From Ensifer sp. BR816 (GTDB lineage: Bacteria; Pseudomonadota; Alphaproteobacteria; Rhizobiales; Rhizobiaceae): a DNA stretch of 64,000 bases. The notes below the pieces were generated by a model. That model saw only the letters and a program-made list of their open reading frames with translations, was not told where the DNA came from and searched no databases. Position numbers and translations under genes: made by a program. The stretch is from contig NZ_KB905371.1 of NCBI RefSeq assembly GCF_000378985.1, positions 62,001 through 126,000 of the forward strand, given 5' to 3'. Positions within the stretch are counted from its first letter, which is position 1. Every line of letters starts with the position of its first letter. Of this stretch, positions 47,552-57,450 are shown piece after piece.

Positions 47552-48760
47552 ATGAAAACAGTCTATGTGGTGGGTACCTGCGATACCAAGGGCAGTGAGC
47601 TGCGCTATCTCCGCGACCTTATTCGGAATGCGGGTTGTGACGTAGTTCTGGTCGACGTGTCCGTTTCGGAATTTCACGGCGAAGCCGCCGATGTCGACGT
47701 TCAGCCGTTGGAGGTGGCGCGTTTTCATCCGAACCCGCCGAAGGCCGAGGAACTCAAGGACCGAGGCAAGGCGGTCGCGGCGATGTCACAGGCCCTCGTC
47801 GAGTTCATTCGCTCGCGCGAGGACGTCGAGGGTATCATTGGTGCTGGCGGAACCGGCGGTACTGCTCTCATCGCCCCTGCCATGCGCGCTCTGCCGATCG
47901 GCACGCCGAAGGTGCTTGTTTCGACCGTCGCCTCCGGGAATGTTGCGCCCTATGTCGGGCCAACCGACATCTCCATGATGTATTCGGTGACGGACGTGTC
48001 GGGATTGAACCGCATCTCGCGGGTGGTCCTCGCCAACGCCGCCCACTCGATTGCCGGAATGGTGCTCAACAAGCCAACCGTCGCGTCGGATGAGCGGCCG
48101 GCGATCGGCCTGACGATGTTCGGTGTCACCACGCCCTGCGTCCAGGCAGTCACCCGGGCGTTGGAGTCAGAGTTTGACTGCCTGGTATTCCATGCCACCG
48201 GGACCGGCGGGCAATCTTTTGAGAAGCTCGCCGATTCCGGTCTGCTGGTCGGCGGGATCGATGTCTCCACCACGGAGGTCTGCGACTATCTCGTTGGCGG
48301 CGTCTTCCCATGTACCGCCGATCGCTTTGGTGCCTTCGCCCGGACCAAATTGCCCTATGTCGGCTCCTGCGGCGCGCTCGACATGGTCAATTTCGGGGCG
48401 ATGGACACGGTCCCGATTGAGTTTCGCTCGCGCCGCCTGCATGTCCATAATCCCCAGGTCACGCTGATGCGGACGACCCCTGAGGAGTGCAACAGGATCG
48501 GCGAATGGATTGGCGAGCGGCTCAATCTTTGTGAGGGCCCGGTGCGCTTCCTGATGCCCGAACTGGGCGTCTCGGCGATCGATGCGCCCGGGCAACCCTT
48601 CCACGATCCCGAAGCCGATGCTGCTTTGTTCGCAGCTCTCGAACGCACAATCCGTCGCACTGGAAAGCGACAGCTGACGCGCATCCCTCTTCACATCAAC
48701 CATCCGCAATTTGCGGAACTCCTTGTCACAAACTTGCATGAGGCCCTTCGTGAGCACTGA
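47552..48760 (+). CDS. Tm-1-like ATP-binding protein (UPF0261)
   Basis: A 402-residue protein starting at ATG 47552 (CGGAGGAG upstream). It starts [20 protein letters not shown], followed by [51 protein letters not shown] [15 protein letters not shown] and [17 protein letters not shown]0261 is the N-terminal half of tomato Tm-1, the inhibitor of tomato mosaic virus replication; the native activity is unknown. The next gene matches the other half. Overlaps its neighbour by 11 bp. Confidence 0.9.
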   Translation: MKTVYVVGTCDTKGSELRYLRDLIRNAGCDVVLVDVSVSEFHGEAADVDVQPLEVARFHPNPPKAEELKDRGKAVAAMSQALVEFIRSREDVEGIIGAGGTGGTALIAPAMRALPIGTPKVLVSTVASGNVAPYVGPTDISMMYSVTDVSGLNRISRVVLANAAHSIAGMVLNKPTVASDERPAIGLTMFGVTTPCVQAVTRALESEFDCLVFHATGTGGQSFEKLADSGLLVGGIDVSTTEVCDYLVGGVFPCTADRFGAFARTKLPYVGSCGALDMVNFGAMDTVPIEFRSRRLHVHNPQVTLMRTTPEECNRIGEWIGERLNLCEGPVRFLMPELGVSAIDAPGQPFHDPEADAALFAALERTIRRTGKRQLTRIPLHINHPQFAELLVTNLHEALREH

Positions 48761-49607
48761 TATTTCTGCCAAGCGTCCCACCCGTTCGGAGCTGCTCGAG
48801 CATTTCCAAAAGAAGATCCGCGCCGGCGAGCCGATCATCGGCGGCGGCGCCGGCACCGGCCTTTCCGCCAAGAGCGAGGAAGCCGGCGATATCGATCTCA
48901 TCGTGATCTACAACTCGGGCCGCTATCGGATGGCCGGCCGGGGCTCGCTTGCCGGACTGCTCGCCTATGGCGACGCCAATCAGATCGTCGTCGACATGGC
49001 CTGCGAGGTCCTGCCGGTCGTGACGCGCACCCCGGTGCTTGCCGGCGTCAACGGCACGGATCCGTTCGTCGTCATGCCGGTCTTCCTGCGCCAGCTGAAG
49101 CAGATCGGCTTTGCCGGCGTGCAGAATTTCCCGACCGTTGGTCTGATAGACGGGCTCTTCCGCCAGAACCTCGAAGAAACCGGTATGAGCTATGCCCTGG
49201 AAGTTGAGATGATCGCCGAGGCGCATAAGCTGGATCTGCTGACGACGCCCTACGTGTTCAGCCCGGAAGATGCGGCGGCGATGACCAAGGCGGGGGCTGA
49301 TATTCTGGTTTGCCATATGGGGCTGACGACGGGAGGAGCAATCGGTGCGCGTTCGGGCAAGTCGATGGAGGACTGCGTCGTTCTGATCAATCAATGCGTC
49401 AAGACGGCGAGAGAGATCCGCGACGACATCATCATCCTGTGCCATGGCGGTCCGATCGCCAATCCGGAGGACGCTCGCTTCATTCTCGATTCCTGCCCGG
49501 GATGCCACGGCTTCTACGGCGCAAGCAGCATGGAGCGGTTGCCGACCGAAGAGGCGATCAAGTCACAGACGCTCGCCTTCAAGGCAATCCGCCGCAAGAC
49601 AGCCTGA
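48750..49607 (+). CDS. Phosphoenolpyruvate-hydrolase-like TIM-barrel protein (Tm-1 C-terminal half)
   Basis: A 285-residue TIM-barrel protein, probably starting at GTG 48750 (GAGG upstream); an ATG at 48738 is also in frame. Features: [86 protein letters not shown] and [17 protein letters not shown]. The family is called PEP-hydrolase-like but no catalytic proof is known to me. In plants this domain is fused to the UPF0261 domain (Tm-1). Here the two genes overlap, so a complex is likely. A paralogous barrel is the sensor domain of the regulator at 51403. Confidence 0.9.
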   Translation: MSTDISAKRPTRSELLEHFQKKIRAGEPIIGGGAGTGLSAKSEEAGDIDLIVIYNSGRYRMAGRGSLAGLLAYGDANQIVVDMACEVLPVVTRTPVLAGVNGTDPFVVMPVFLRQLKQIGFAGVQNFPTVGLIDGLFRQNLEETGMSYALEVEMIAEAHKLDLLTTPYVFSPEDAAAMTKAGADILVCHMGLTTGGAIGARSGKSMEDCVVLINQCVKTAREIRDDIIILCHGGPIANPEDARFILDSCPGCHGFYGASSMERLPTEEAIKSQTLAFKAIRRKTA

Positions 49608-49627
49608 GCCAGAAGGAAAGAGACAAG

Positions 49628-50257
49628 ATGTCCGTCTTCAGAAGTGGAGATCAACCGCCAGCTTGGTGCGAACTCACCGGGTTCACGTTCGTTGATCTCG
49701 ACGACCAGCCCGTGCCGATCGCAGTCGCCGCCGAAAGGCAGCGCGTGCTCGTCACGCGCGGATCGTGCCGCGTGACGAGCGCAAAGGGAGCGCAGGTGCT
49801 GAGCGAAGGCCAGTTCTTCGACATGGATGCGGCCGACGGTCCCTTCACCGCGGATGCCGGCGACGGCGCCGCACAGGTGCTCGTCTTTCATGGCAGGTGG
49901 GGCAAGGAACTTGGCGGGTGCGGGGTGTTCAAGCTCGCCCCCGACACGCCGGTTCCAGTCAAGGGCGATCCGGTCACCTATCCCAAGTCGACCAACTTCG
50001 ATTCTCACTATCACGACTGCGACGAATACTGGGTGATCATCGAGGGGGCGGGCACCGTCGTCGTCGGAGCGCGCAGCTTCGAGGTCGACGTGGGTGACTG
50101 CGTCGCCATCGGCATGGGACACCATCATGATCTTTCCGAGGTTCGGGCCGACGTGAAGGGTGCCTATTTCGAGACGACGCTCGAAGGCAGGAAGCGCTTC
50201 GGTCACCTCTGGGAGCACACACACGGGCCTGCCGATGTTCGCCCGGAGCGGATTTAA
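49628..50257 (+). CDS. Cupin-domain protein (probable sugar isomerase or oxygenase)
   Basis: A 209-residue protein from ATG 49628 (AGAAGGAAAGAG upstream). The second cupin has the metal motif DSHYHDCDEYWVIIEGAG (about 127-144), two His and a Glu, with a later His in GMGHHHDLSE; the first half is a degenerate cupin. Cupins with this architecture are isomerases or dioxygenases of sugar metabolism. It lies between the TIM-barrel and dehydrogenase genes in one operon, so a role on the transported sugar is likely. Confidence 0.85.
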   Translation: MSVFRSGDQPPAWCELTGFTFVDLDDQPVPIAVAAERQRVLVTRGSCRVTSAKGAQVLSEGQFFDMDAADGPFTADAGDGAAQVLVFHGRWGKELGGCGVFKLAPDTPVPVKGDPVTYPKSTNFDSHYHDCDEYWVIIEGAGTVVVGARSFEVDVGDCVAIGMGHHHDLSEVRADVKGAYFETTLEGRKRFGHLWEHTHGPADVRPERI

Positions 50258-50294
50258 TCGATGTCGCAAGTTCCGACAATCGGAGATTTAATTG

Positions 50295-51383
50295 ATGACA
50301 TATAAGGTCCTGCATATCGGAGCCGGCGGTTTCGGAGAGCGCTGGTGCGATACGTTCCTGCCGCCGAACGTGGCAGACGGGACGATCGAGGTGGTCGGTC
50401 TCGTGGACATCGATGCCCAAGCGCTGGAGACCGGCCGCAAGCATCTCGGCTTGACGGCGGAACGGTGCTTCACCGCGGCCGCACAAGCCTTCCAGGCGGT
50501 AGATGCCGACTTCTGCACGATCGTTATCCCGCCCGCGCTGCACGAAGGGATCGTCGACCTGGCGCTTGCGCGCGGCATGCATATTTTGTCCGAGAAGCCG
50601 ATCGCCGACACCATGGAGGCTTCTGTCCGTATCGCTGAAAAGGTAATGGCTGCGGACCGCAAAATGGGCGTGACGATGAGCCATCGGTACGATCAGGACA
50701 AGTCGACGCTAAGGGCGCTCGTCGGTGCGGACGCCATAGGCCGTGTTAATACGGTGTCATGTCGGTTCGCCGGCGACTTCCGCGTTTACGATTCCTGGGG
50801 GCGTTTTCGCCACGAAATGATGCATCCGATGCTCATCGAAGGTGCCGTACATCACCTGGATATCATGGCCGATCTCGCCGGGGCACCTTGTACGTCGATT
50901 TATGCCCGTACCTGGAAACCGGAATGGGCGGACTACAAAGGCGACACAGACGCCATAGTGTTGATGGATTTTGCCAACGGCGCTCGTGGCGTCTATGAAG
51001 GGTCGTCGGCACAAGCCACGGGCCTTAACGACTGGACATTCGAATATTTTCGAGTCGAAGGAGAAACCGGGACGGCCATCCTCGACCACCGCGAGATCGA
51101 GGTATTCCACCGTTACCCGATGCGACTTCGACAATCCAGCCGTCAGGGAAAAGGCCAGCAGGTGTCGCTGCTTCCTGGCCAGAAGTGGCAGAATACACTG
51201 CTGATCGAGGAATTCTGCCAGTGGCTCGACGGCGGCCCGCCGATGGCAACCAGCGTCTGGGATAACTTGCAGTCTGTCGCCCTGGTGTTTTCGGCGATCG
51301 AAAGCGCACGGCTGGGCCAGCCAGTGAGAGTACAGGAATTCCTCCAATCCTATCGCGAGAGGGCTTCGATTGAGCGTCAATAA
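50295..51383 (+). CDS. Gfo/Idh/MocA family oxidoreductase
   Basis: A 362-residue NAD(P)-dependent sugar oxidoreductase from ATG 50295 (a TTG three bases before is also open). Motifs: KVLHIGAGGFGERWCDTF (Rossmann loop), GLVDIDAQAL, ILSEKPIADTMEASV (EKP), and HHLDIMADL with GAVHHLDI (catalytic His). The enzymes oxidise sugars or inositol-like polyols at a ring OH. Its place between the cupin and the regulator supports catabolism of the ABC substrate. Confidence 0.92.
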   Translation: MTYKVLHIGAGGFGERWCDTFLPPNVADGTIEVVGLVDIDAQALETGRKHLGLTAERCFTAAAQAFQAVDADFCTIVIPPALHEGIVDLALARGMHILSEKPIADTMEASVRIAEKVMAADRKMGVTMSHRYDQDKSTLRALVGADAIGRVNTVSCRFAGDFRVYDSWGRFRHEMMHPMLIEGAVHHLDIMADLAGAPCTSIYARTWKPEWADYKGDTDAIVLMDFANGARGVYEGSSAQATGLNDWTFEYFRVEGETGTAILDHREIEVFHRYPMRLRQSSRQGKGQQVSLLPGQKWQNTLLIEEFCQWLDGGPPMATSVWDNLQSVALVFSAIESARLGQPVRVQEFLQSYRERASIERQ

Positions 51384-51402
51384 GATGTAGGTTGGCCTGA
51401 TA

Positions 51403-53244
51403 ATGGCTGATCTGCTCGTTCACACTTCGGGGTCGCTTCCATCATCATCAGCTCGCGCACCCGCAAGAGCAGAGATCGTCGCGACGCTCAAATCTACCCT
51501 CGACAAGCCGAACACCACTCTCGTGGGCGCTGCAATCGGCACAGGATTGGCCGCCCAGGCTGCCTCGCGCGGTGGAGCAGACTTCATCCTCGCGCTGAAT
51601 GCCGGGCGTTTGCGCAGCATGGGCGCCCCTTCCATTTTTTCCCTGCTCGCATTGCGAAGCAGCAACGACTTCGTCCTCGATTTCGCCCAATCGGAAATCC
51701 TGCCGCATGCCAAGGTCCCGGTGTTCTTCGGCGCCAGTGCCTTCGATCCCCGCTGCTCGATAGAGGCTGAACTGGAGAGAATTGCCGATGCCGGCTTCGG
51801 TGCGATCGTCAACTTCCCGACCGCCATCTTCCTTGATGGACGTTTTCGGGCTGACATCGAGCGAGCAGGGCTGGGATTCCAGCGTGAACTTGAAATGCTT
51901 CGTGCCGCCCAGAGAAGAAGCATGGCGACTCTCGCCTATGTTCGAACAGTGGCAGAGGCTCAGCAGGCCGCGGAGGCCGGTGTGGACATCATCAATCTCA
52001 ATCTCGGCTGGAATGTCGGAGGAACCGTGGGGAGCCGCAGCGGGCTCAGCCTCACTCAAGCGGCCGAGTATGCCAAGATCGTCTTCCGTCGGATACGCAG
52101 CATTTCAGAGGATACTCTTTGTGTTCTGGAGGGCGGTCCCATCGTCAGCCCGGACCAAATGTACGAGGTATCGGCCGTGTCCAAAGCGGACGGATACATC
52201 GGCGGCTCTACCATTGATCGTGTGCCGCTCGAGGCCTCGATGGAGCAGATTACGTCCGCCTTCAAATCTGTCGGCACGTTGCAAAAGCGGATCGATGAAC
52301 TGGAGCGCCAGCTCGAACATGTGCAGCGCGAATACTCAATCGTCGGTCGGTCACCGTCTATCCAGCAAATCAAGCAACGAATCGAAAAGCTCGCGGCGTC
52401 TCCGCTACCGGTTCTGATCACCGGGGGAGCCGGAACAGGCAAGAAGCTTCTGGCACGGGCCATCCAGGAAGCCGCCAGACGTCCCGGGAGCAAACTGATC
52501 AGCGCGAGCACCGCGGACGCCAGTGGAGAATCGCTGTTCGGCTTGGCCCCGAGCGACGGCGGTCGAAAGATGCTTGGGCTGCTTGCCTACCAGCCCAAGG
52601 CAACCCTGCTGGTCGAGAATGTCGAATGCCTGTGCGTCGATGCCCAGAAACGGCTGATGGAAGTCATCGAGACAGGGGTCTACCGGCGTCTCGGCGATAA
52701 CGACAGAGGGCGGTTCGAGGGTCGCTTGATCCTGACATCGACGCGGCCGCTCTCTGAGCTCGACTCAAGCGGACAACTCATTCCTTCGCTGGAGTCGCGC
52801 CTGTCCCCCGGACACGTCTTCCTTCCCAATTTGCGCGATCGCCTCGAAGACCTTCCCCTCCTTGCCGAGCATTTCCTCCAGGCGCTCAGAAAGGATCGTC
52901 GCAGCCGAAAGCTGTCGGTGGATCACTCGGCCTATCGTGTTCTCATGACCTATGGCTGGCCCGAGAACATCCGTGAGCTGCGATCCGTGCTTGAAACTGC
53001 CGCCATTCGCTGCGAAGGCGACTGGATCAAGGCCGAGCATCTGCCGCCCTTGGGCGACGCCGACGCGCCGCAGCCGCATGCCGGAGACGAACGGGAATGG
53101 ATTCTCGACGCGCTTCACCGCCATCGCTTCCGCCGCGGAGAAACGGCGCGTTATCTCGGAGTTTCGCGTAAGACGCTGTACAACAAGATGCGTGCTTATG
53201 GACTGCCATTGCAGCCACGGGAGAACCCACAGGAGCCTTTGTAG
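51403..53244 (+). CDS. Regulator: TIM-barrel sensor, AAA+ and Fis-type helix-turn-helix
   Basis: A 613-residue protein. Residues 25-285 are a paralogue of the TIM barrel encoded at 48750 (VGAAIGTGLAAQAAS, GFGAIVNFPTAIFLDGRFR, GYIGGSTIDRVPLEASM). A coiled coil (290-312) leads to an AAA+ domain: Walker A TGGAGTGK (340-347), a weak Walker B LLVENVE (402-408), TSTRPLSELD, YGWPENIREL (517). The C-terminus carries a Fis-type HTH (577-600, RGETARYLGVSRKTLYNKM). The GAFTGA loop that contacts sigma-54 is missing; the segment ESLFGLAPSDGGRKM is short. The barrel probably senses the pathway intermediate; the target is probably this operon. Whether it works with sigma-54 is doubtful. Confidence 0.88.
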   Translation: MADLLVHTSGSLPSSSARAPARAEIVATLKSTLDKPNTTLVGAAIGTGLAAQAASRGGADFILALNAGRLRSMGAPSIFSLLALRSSNDFVLDFAQSEILPHAKVPVFFGASAFDPRCSIEAELERIADAGFGAIVNFPTAIFLDGRFRADIERAGLGFQRELEMLRAAQRRSMATLAYVRTVAEAQQAAEAGVDIINLNLGWNVGGTVGSRSGLSLTQAAEYAKIVFRRIRSISEDTLCVLEGGPIVSPDQMYEVSAVSKADGYIGGSTIDRVPLEASMEQITSAFKSVGTLQKRIDELERQLEHVQREYSIVGRSPSIQQIKQRIEKLAASPLPVLITGGAGTGKKLLARAIQEAARRPGSKLISASTADASGESLFGLAPSDGGRKMLGLLAYQPKATLLVENVECLCVDAQKRLMEVIETGVYRRLGDNDRGRFEGRLILTSTRPLSELDSSGQLIPSLESRLSPGHVFLPNLRDRLEDLPLLAEHFLQALRKDRRSRKLSVDHSAYRVLMTYGWPENIRELRSVLETAAIRCEGDWIKAEHLPPLGDADAPQPHAGDEREWILDALHRHRFRRGETARYLGVSRKTLYNKMRAYGLPLQPRENPQEPL

Positions 53245-53545
53245 CTGCTGAGCGCCCCTATGCGGCGCAGGACCGGGCGCGTACGACGTCGAGTCTTTGA
53301 TTTGGCCGTTCAAATTCGTCGATGGGTTTAGGGATATCGCGGACTCAATTTTTGCCGGGTGTTCATCACGACGTCTCGACCTTTGAAAGATCGTGCCTTC
53401 GGTGGATAGCGCTTGGCAGTCGCGCTACCGAGATTGCCTTCTTGACGGCATAAGCGAAGCCGAAATCCGTTTATGTCTGGACCGACGCTTGTCTCCCTCG
53501 GTGCGACCTCAATGCAGGATGTGCGTGAGATAGCGCACAGAAAGT

Positions 53546-53584
53546 GCGGCGTCCTTCGAGAGGTTGGAGGACGCCGCTGCTTTT
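53546..53584 (+). terminator. Rho-independent terminator
   Basis: A perfect 10-bp stem (GCGGCGTCCT/AGGACGCCGC), 12-base loop, then TGCTTTT. It lies 300 bp after the regulator gene; 53245-53951 otherwise holds no supported gene. Confidence 0.75.
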
Positions 53585-53952
53585 GCCTTGTCCGCTGAGG
53601 TGAGGGCGACGAACACAAACTCCGGCGTTCTGAATTGGTTCCAACGCTGCTTGATCGAGATCGCCAGCCTCTTATCAGTCCTGAGGATGCAGGCTCGGAA
53701 ACCCTACGATTCGCTGTGTGGGTAGAAAATACCCAAACGCCACCGACGGTCTCGTCATCGGCAGCTAGCCTGCCGTGAGCTAGATTCCTGTTGCAGTGCG
53801 TTTTCCTATTGTCGGACGGCCCCTTGAATTCGAACGCTCGGGCGCGAAGCCTCCCTGTTGTCGTGGCAGCAGTGGAGGCTTTTCTCTCTGCACTGCCAAG
53901 ACGAACAAGGCCGAACAGAGAGCCACCTTCGGCAGTCGGTCGGGCAAATGGG

Positions 53953-54903
53953 CTAGGTGTTCAGTCCCGGCATTTGATGGATTGGGTTTAACCTGAATCT
54001 TTTTGGCTCGGATGTCCACTGCTTGCAGATGAACTCGTAGGGCGTGAGGCCCTTGAGCGTCTTCAATCTTCGCCCGAAGTTGTAGGCGTCGATGAAGTTG
54101 GCAAGATGCTTTTGCAGTTGCGCGTGATCGTCGTAGTGGAAGCGCTTGACGGTGGCTTCCTTGATGGTGCGGTTCATCCGCTCGACCTGTCCGTTGGTCC
54201 AGGGGTGCTTCACCTTGGTCAGACGATGCTCAATATCGTTCTCGTCGCAGACCCGATCGAAGATGTGATGGAAGGCGTGTAGGTCACAGGCCCGATTGGT
54301 GAACTGAATGCCATTATCGGTCAGGATGGTATGGATGGTGTAGGGCACCGCCGCTATCAGATTGCGCAGGAACTGGGCGGCGTTCATCTTGCCGGCTTTG
54401 GTATAGAGCTCAGCGAAGGCGAACTTGGATGTTCGGTCAATTGCCACAAAGAGATAGAGCTTGCCCTCAGCCGTCTGCACCTCGGCAATATCGATATGGA
54501 AGTAGCCAATCGGGTAGCTCTTGAACTTCTTTTTCGGCTCCTTATCGCCTTCAACATCAGGCAGGCGAGAAATGCCGTGACGTTGCAAGCATCGATGCAA
54601 AGATGAACGCGTCAGATGCGGGATTGTCGGCTGGAGCGCATAGAGGCAATCGTCCAGAGGCAGTAACGTGTGCCTGCGGAAGGCGACAATGACGGCTTCC
54701 TCCTCCATTGAAAGTATCGTCGAGTGCGGCTCTTTCGGACCCGTCGGCAGGTCGGCCAACGATGTCCGTTTCTTCCACTTGGCTACTGTCTTTTGATTGA
54801 TCCCATAACGCTTCGAAAGCGTTCTCAGGCTCTCTTCACTATTTTGTATTGCTCGACGGATTGCCTCTGTCGTCGTGGCGCTCCCGTGTAGAACCTGGCC
54901 CAT
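53953..54903 (-). CDS. IS481-family transposase
   Basis: A 316-residue transposase from ATG 54903 (GGAGGGAAG upstream). It has an N-terminal HTH (LRTLSKRYGINQKTVAKWKK, about 25-50) and an rve integrase core with DDE residues in FHIDIAEVQT, ILTDNGIQFTNR and VERMNRTIKE. The last codons run through the left inverted repeat and the stop TAG comes from the target duplication CTAG. The frame is intact, so the element may be active. Confidence 0.92.
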   Translation of the reverse strand: MGQVLHGSATTTEAIRRAIQNSEESLRTLSKRYGINQKTVAKWKKRTSLADLPTGPKEPHSTILSMEEEAVIVAFRRHTLLPLDDCLYALQPTIPHLTRSSLHRCLQRHGISRLPDVEGDKEPKKKFKSYPIGYFHIDIAEVQTAEGKLYLFVAIDRTSKFAFAELYTKAGKMNAAQFLRNLIAAVPYTIHTILTDNGIQFTNRACDLHAFHHIFDRVCDENDIEHRLTKVKHPWTNGQVERMNRTIKEATVKRFHYDDHAQLQKHLANFIDAYNFGRRLKTLKGLTPYEFICKQWTSEPKRFRLNPIHQMPGLNT

Positions 54904-54959
54904 AGTGCTTCCCTCCACTCCAAGGAAAATGATGCACCATTAAAACCCGGGATCAAACA
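53958..54959 (-). mobile_element. IS481-family insertion sequence with 6-bp target duplication
   Basis: The element is 1002 bp. Left end TGTTCAGTCCCGG and right end (reverse) TGTTTGATCCCGG are imperfect inverted repeats of about 28 bp, with TGTT and AACA termini. The flanks carry the direct repeat GCTAGG at 53952-53957 and 54960-54965. One transposase gene fills it. Family assigned from transposase motifs; complete ends and duplication mean a recent insertion. Confidence 0.88.
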
Positions 54960-54960
54960 G

Positions 54961-57450
54961 CTAGGGCGAGGTTTTGTCCTGCCATGACTGCATAAGCTCC
55001 AGTAACTGTGCAGCGGGCAGGGGGCGTGCGAAGAGGTAACCTTGCGCCTCATCGAAGCCTTCGGCCTTGATAATCTCGAGCTGGTCTGCAGTCTCCACGC
55101 CTTCGACGGTTGTTGTGATTCCCAGCGTGCGCCCAATTCCGGCAACCGCCCTGAGGATCGCCAGCGATTCCTTTCCGGCCGGCAAGTCGAAAATGAAGCT
55201 GCGGTCGACCTTTATCTTGTCGAAGGGAAAGGTTCTCAGATAACTCAGTGACGAAAAGCCGGTCCCGAAATCGTCCAGCGCTATCTTCACGCCAAGGCGC
55301 CGGATCTCCTGAAGGGCATGCAGGTTGCCATCGCTTTCATCGAGCAACACCGACTCGGTTATCTCGAGCTGCAAGCGTGAGGCGTCAAGGCTGGCTGCGC
55401 TAAGGATGTCGCGGACGGAGGAGGCGAGCTGCCGGTTTCTAAATTGCAGTGGAGAAAGGTTTACCGCGACACCGAGATGGGCGGGCCACTTGGCTGCCTC
55501 CGTACATGCCTCACGCAGAATCCATTCTCCGAGCGGAACAATGAGGCCGGTTTCCTCGGCAACCGGTATGAACTCTGCCGGAGACACCGGCCCTCGTTCC
55601 GGATGCTTCCAGCGGACCAGCGCCTCACAGGTCGAGATCCGGCCTGTGTGGAGGTTGACCAGCGGCTGGTAGTGAACTTCCAGCTCGGCATTTGCGAGCG
55701 CGCGCCGAAGCAAAACCTTCATCTGTTGTTTTGCCTGGAGATGTTCGTCCATCCCCGACTCATACTCTACATATGTGCCGCGGCCACCGGCTTTGGCCTG
55801 ATCAAGCGCAATATCGGCAGCCTGGATAAGCTCGTCGACCGAATGGCCACCCTTGGGAGCAGCCGCAAGCCCGACAAACACTCCAAGATCGACATGCGTT
55901 CCTGGGAGCTCATACGGCACTTCAACGACATCGATAAGCTGCTGAGCAAGGTTGCGCGCTTCGTCATTGCTCTTGATGCCGGTGCGCAAGACGACGAATT
56001 CGTCGCCTCCCAGCCGGCAGAGGATGTCGGATTGCTTGACACAATTGCGCAGCCGCTCGGCGACACGGCGCAGCAGCAGGTCGCCGCTGGCTCGACCATA
56101 GGCGTCATTGATCGCCTTGAAGCCATCGAGATCAAGGCAGAGAATTGCCATTTTCGTGCCCGGCACGATGTTGCCCGAAAAGCGTTCGAACTCCTCGCGG
56201 AGAAATTGACGATTCGGCAATCCCGTCAATGCATCGTGTCGTGCCATGTGGTGCATTTGTTTTTGCGCCAGCAGTCGTTCTTCTTCCGCGTTGCGGCGGT
56301 CGGTGATGTCGAGCGCAATGCCAACATAGCCGAGGAGCCGCTCGTCGGAGGCAAAGCGTGGCTGCCCGAGATCGATGACCCAAGCCCAACTGCCGTCGGA
56401 ACGCCGGAGACGATATTCCACCTGGACGGGTTTTCGGACGCGCATCGCCGCGTCAAATCCTGCTTCAACCTTTTGACGGTGGTCCGGATGAACTGCATCG
56501 GCCCACCCAAGACCTCGGGACTGCTCGGCGGTCTGGCCGGTCGTTTCGAGCCAAAGACGACTGTGGTACGTGGCAGCGCCGCTTTCATCGGTTACCCAAA
56601 TCATCACCGGCGCGTCGTCCGCGATTGCCCTGAAACGGGCCTCGCTCTCCTTGGCGGCCTCCAAGGCTCTTCGGCGATCATCGACATCTTCCAGGATCCC
56701 GTACCACCGGACGATCGTGCCGTCGCGCGCCTTTCGTGCAGCCGCACGACTGCGAAACCAACGGTAGCCTCCGTCGGCGGTCGCCAGCCGGAATTCGATA
56801 TCCAGCGGGTCGCCGGTTGAAAGCGATCTCGACCACAGCCGCTCCACGGTCTCAAGATCATCGGGATGCACCGCCTTCGCCCGCTCTGTGCCGAGCGCAT
56901 CGGTAGCCTCGAAGCCGGTGATCTCTTTCCAGCGCGGACCGAGTTCGAGAACCTCTCCGGATCGATCGGCGGTCCATGGGACCTGGGGATGGAGTTCGAT
57001 CAACGACCGATAATGCTCTTCACTGGCCCGGAGCTCCGCCTCTGCCTTACGGCATGCGGTCACATCCAGGATCGTCACCACGAGCAGCCTCTCCTTCGAG
57101 CCGCCCCTGGCGAGGTCGACGCGACGTTTCTGTGTCACAAGGCTTTTGACGGTTCCGTCGGCTACAGTGATGTCTTCCTCAAAAGAGAGCTCCTCCCCCG
57201 CCTCAAGAACCTGTTTGTCCATCTCACGAATGCGATCGGCCTCTGCCGCCGGCAGAATGTCGCAATCCGTGCGGCCGATAAGATCACTGCGCGCTCTCCC
57301 GACAAGTGCACATGCGGCATCGTTTAAGAAGCGGAAGCGAGAAAGCTCGTCCTTAATGATAATCGGTTGGGGAACGGCGTCGAGGATCACTTCGAGCTCT
57401 TGAGCGAACGGCGCAAACGGCTCCAATGACCTGAGTTGTGTTTTTTCCAT
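54961..57450 (-). CDS. PAS-PAS-PAS-GGDEF-EAL cyclic-di-GMP protein
   Basis: An 829-residue soluble signalling protein with no membrane segment. Three PAS regions (about 20-130, 145-260, 270-390; LIELHPQVPWTADRSGEVL, FRAIADDAPVMIWVTDESG), a diguanylate cyclase domain (about 410-565, LGGDEFVVLRTG intact) and a phosphodiesterase domain (about 580-815, STCEALVRWKHPERG, DDFGTGFSSLSYL). Both catalytic motifs appear intact, so synthesis, hydrolysis or both are possible. The IS481 element inserted exactly at the stop codon, and because TAG lies in the target duplication the protein end is preserved. Confidence 0.93.
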   Translation of the reverse strand: MEKTQLRSLEPFAPFAQELEVILDAVPQPIIIKDELSRFRFLNDAACALVGRARSDLIGRTDCDILPAAEADRIREMDKQVLEAGEELSFEEDITVADGTVKSLVTQKRRVDLARGGSKERLLVVTILDVTACRKAEAELRASEEHYRSLIELHPQVPWTADRSGEVLELGPRWKEITGFEATDALGTERAKAVHPDDLETVERLWSRSLSTGDPLDIEFRLATADGGYRWFRSRAAARKARDGTIVRWYGILEDVDDRRRALEAAKESEARFRAIADDAPVMIWVTDESGAATYHSRLWLETTGQTAEQSRGLGWADAVHPDHRQKVEAGFDAAMRVRKPVQVEYRLRRSDGSWAWVIDLGQPRFASDERLLGYVGIALDITDRRNAEEERLLAQKQMHHMARHDALTGLPNRQFLREEFERFSGNIVPGTKMAILCLDLDGFKAINDAYGRASGDLLLRRVAERLRNCVKQSDILCRLGGDEFVVLRTGIKSNDEARNLAQQLIDVVEVPYELPGTHVDLGVFVGLAAAPKGGHSVDELIQAADIALDQAKAGGRGTYVEYESGMDEHLQAKQQMKVLLRRALANAELEVHYQPLVNLHTGRISTCEALVRWKHPERGPVSPAEFIPVAEETGLIVPLGEWILREACTEAAKWPAHLGVAVNLSPLQFRNRQLASSVRDILSAASLDASRLQLEITESVLLDESDGNLHALQEIRRLGVKIALDDFGTGFSSLSYLRTFPFDKIKVDRSFIFDLPAGKESLAILRAVAGIGRTLGITTTVEGVETADQLEIIKAEGFDEAQGYLFARPLPAAQLLELMQSWQDKTSP

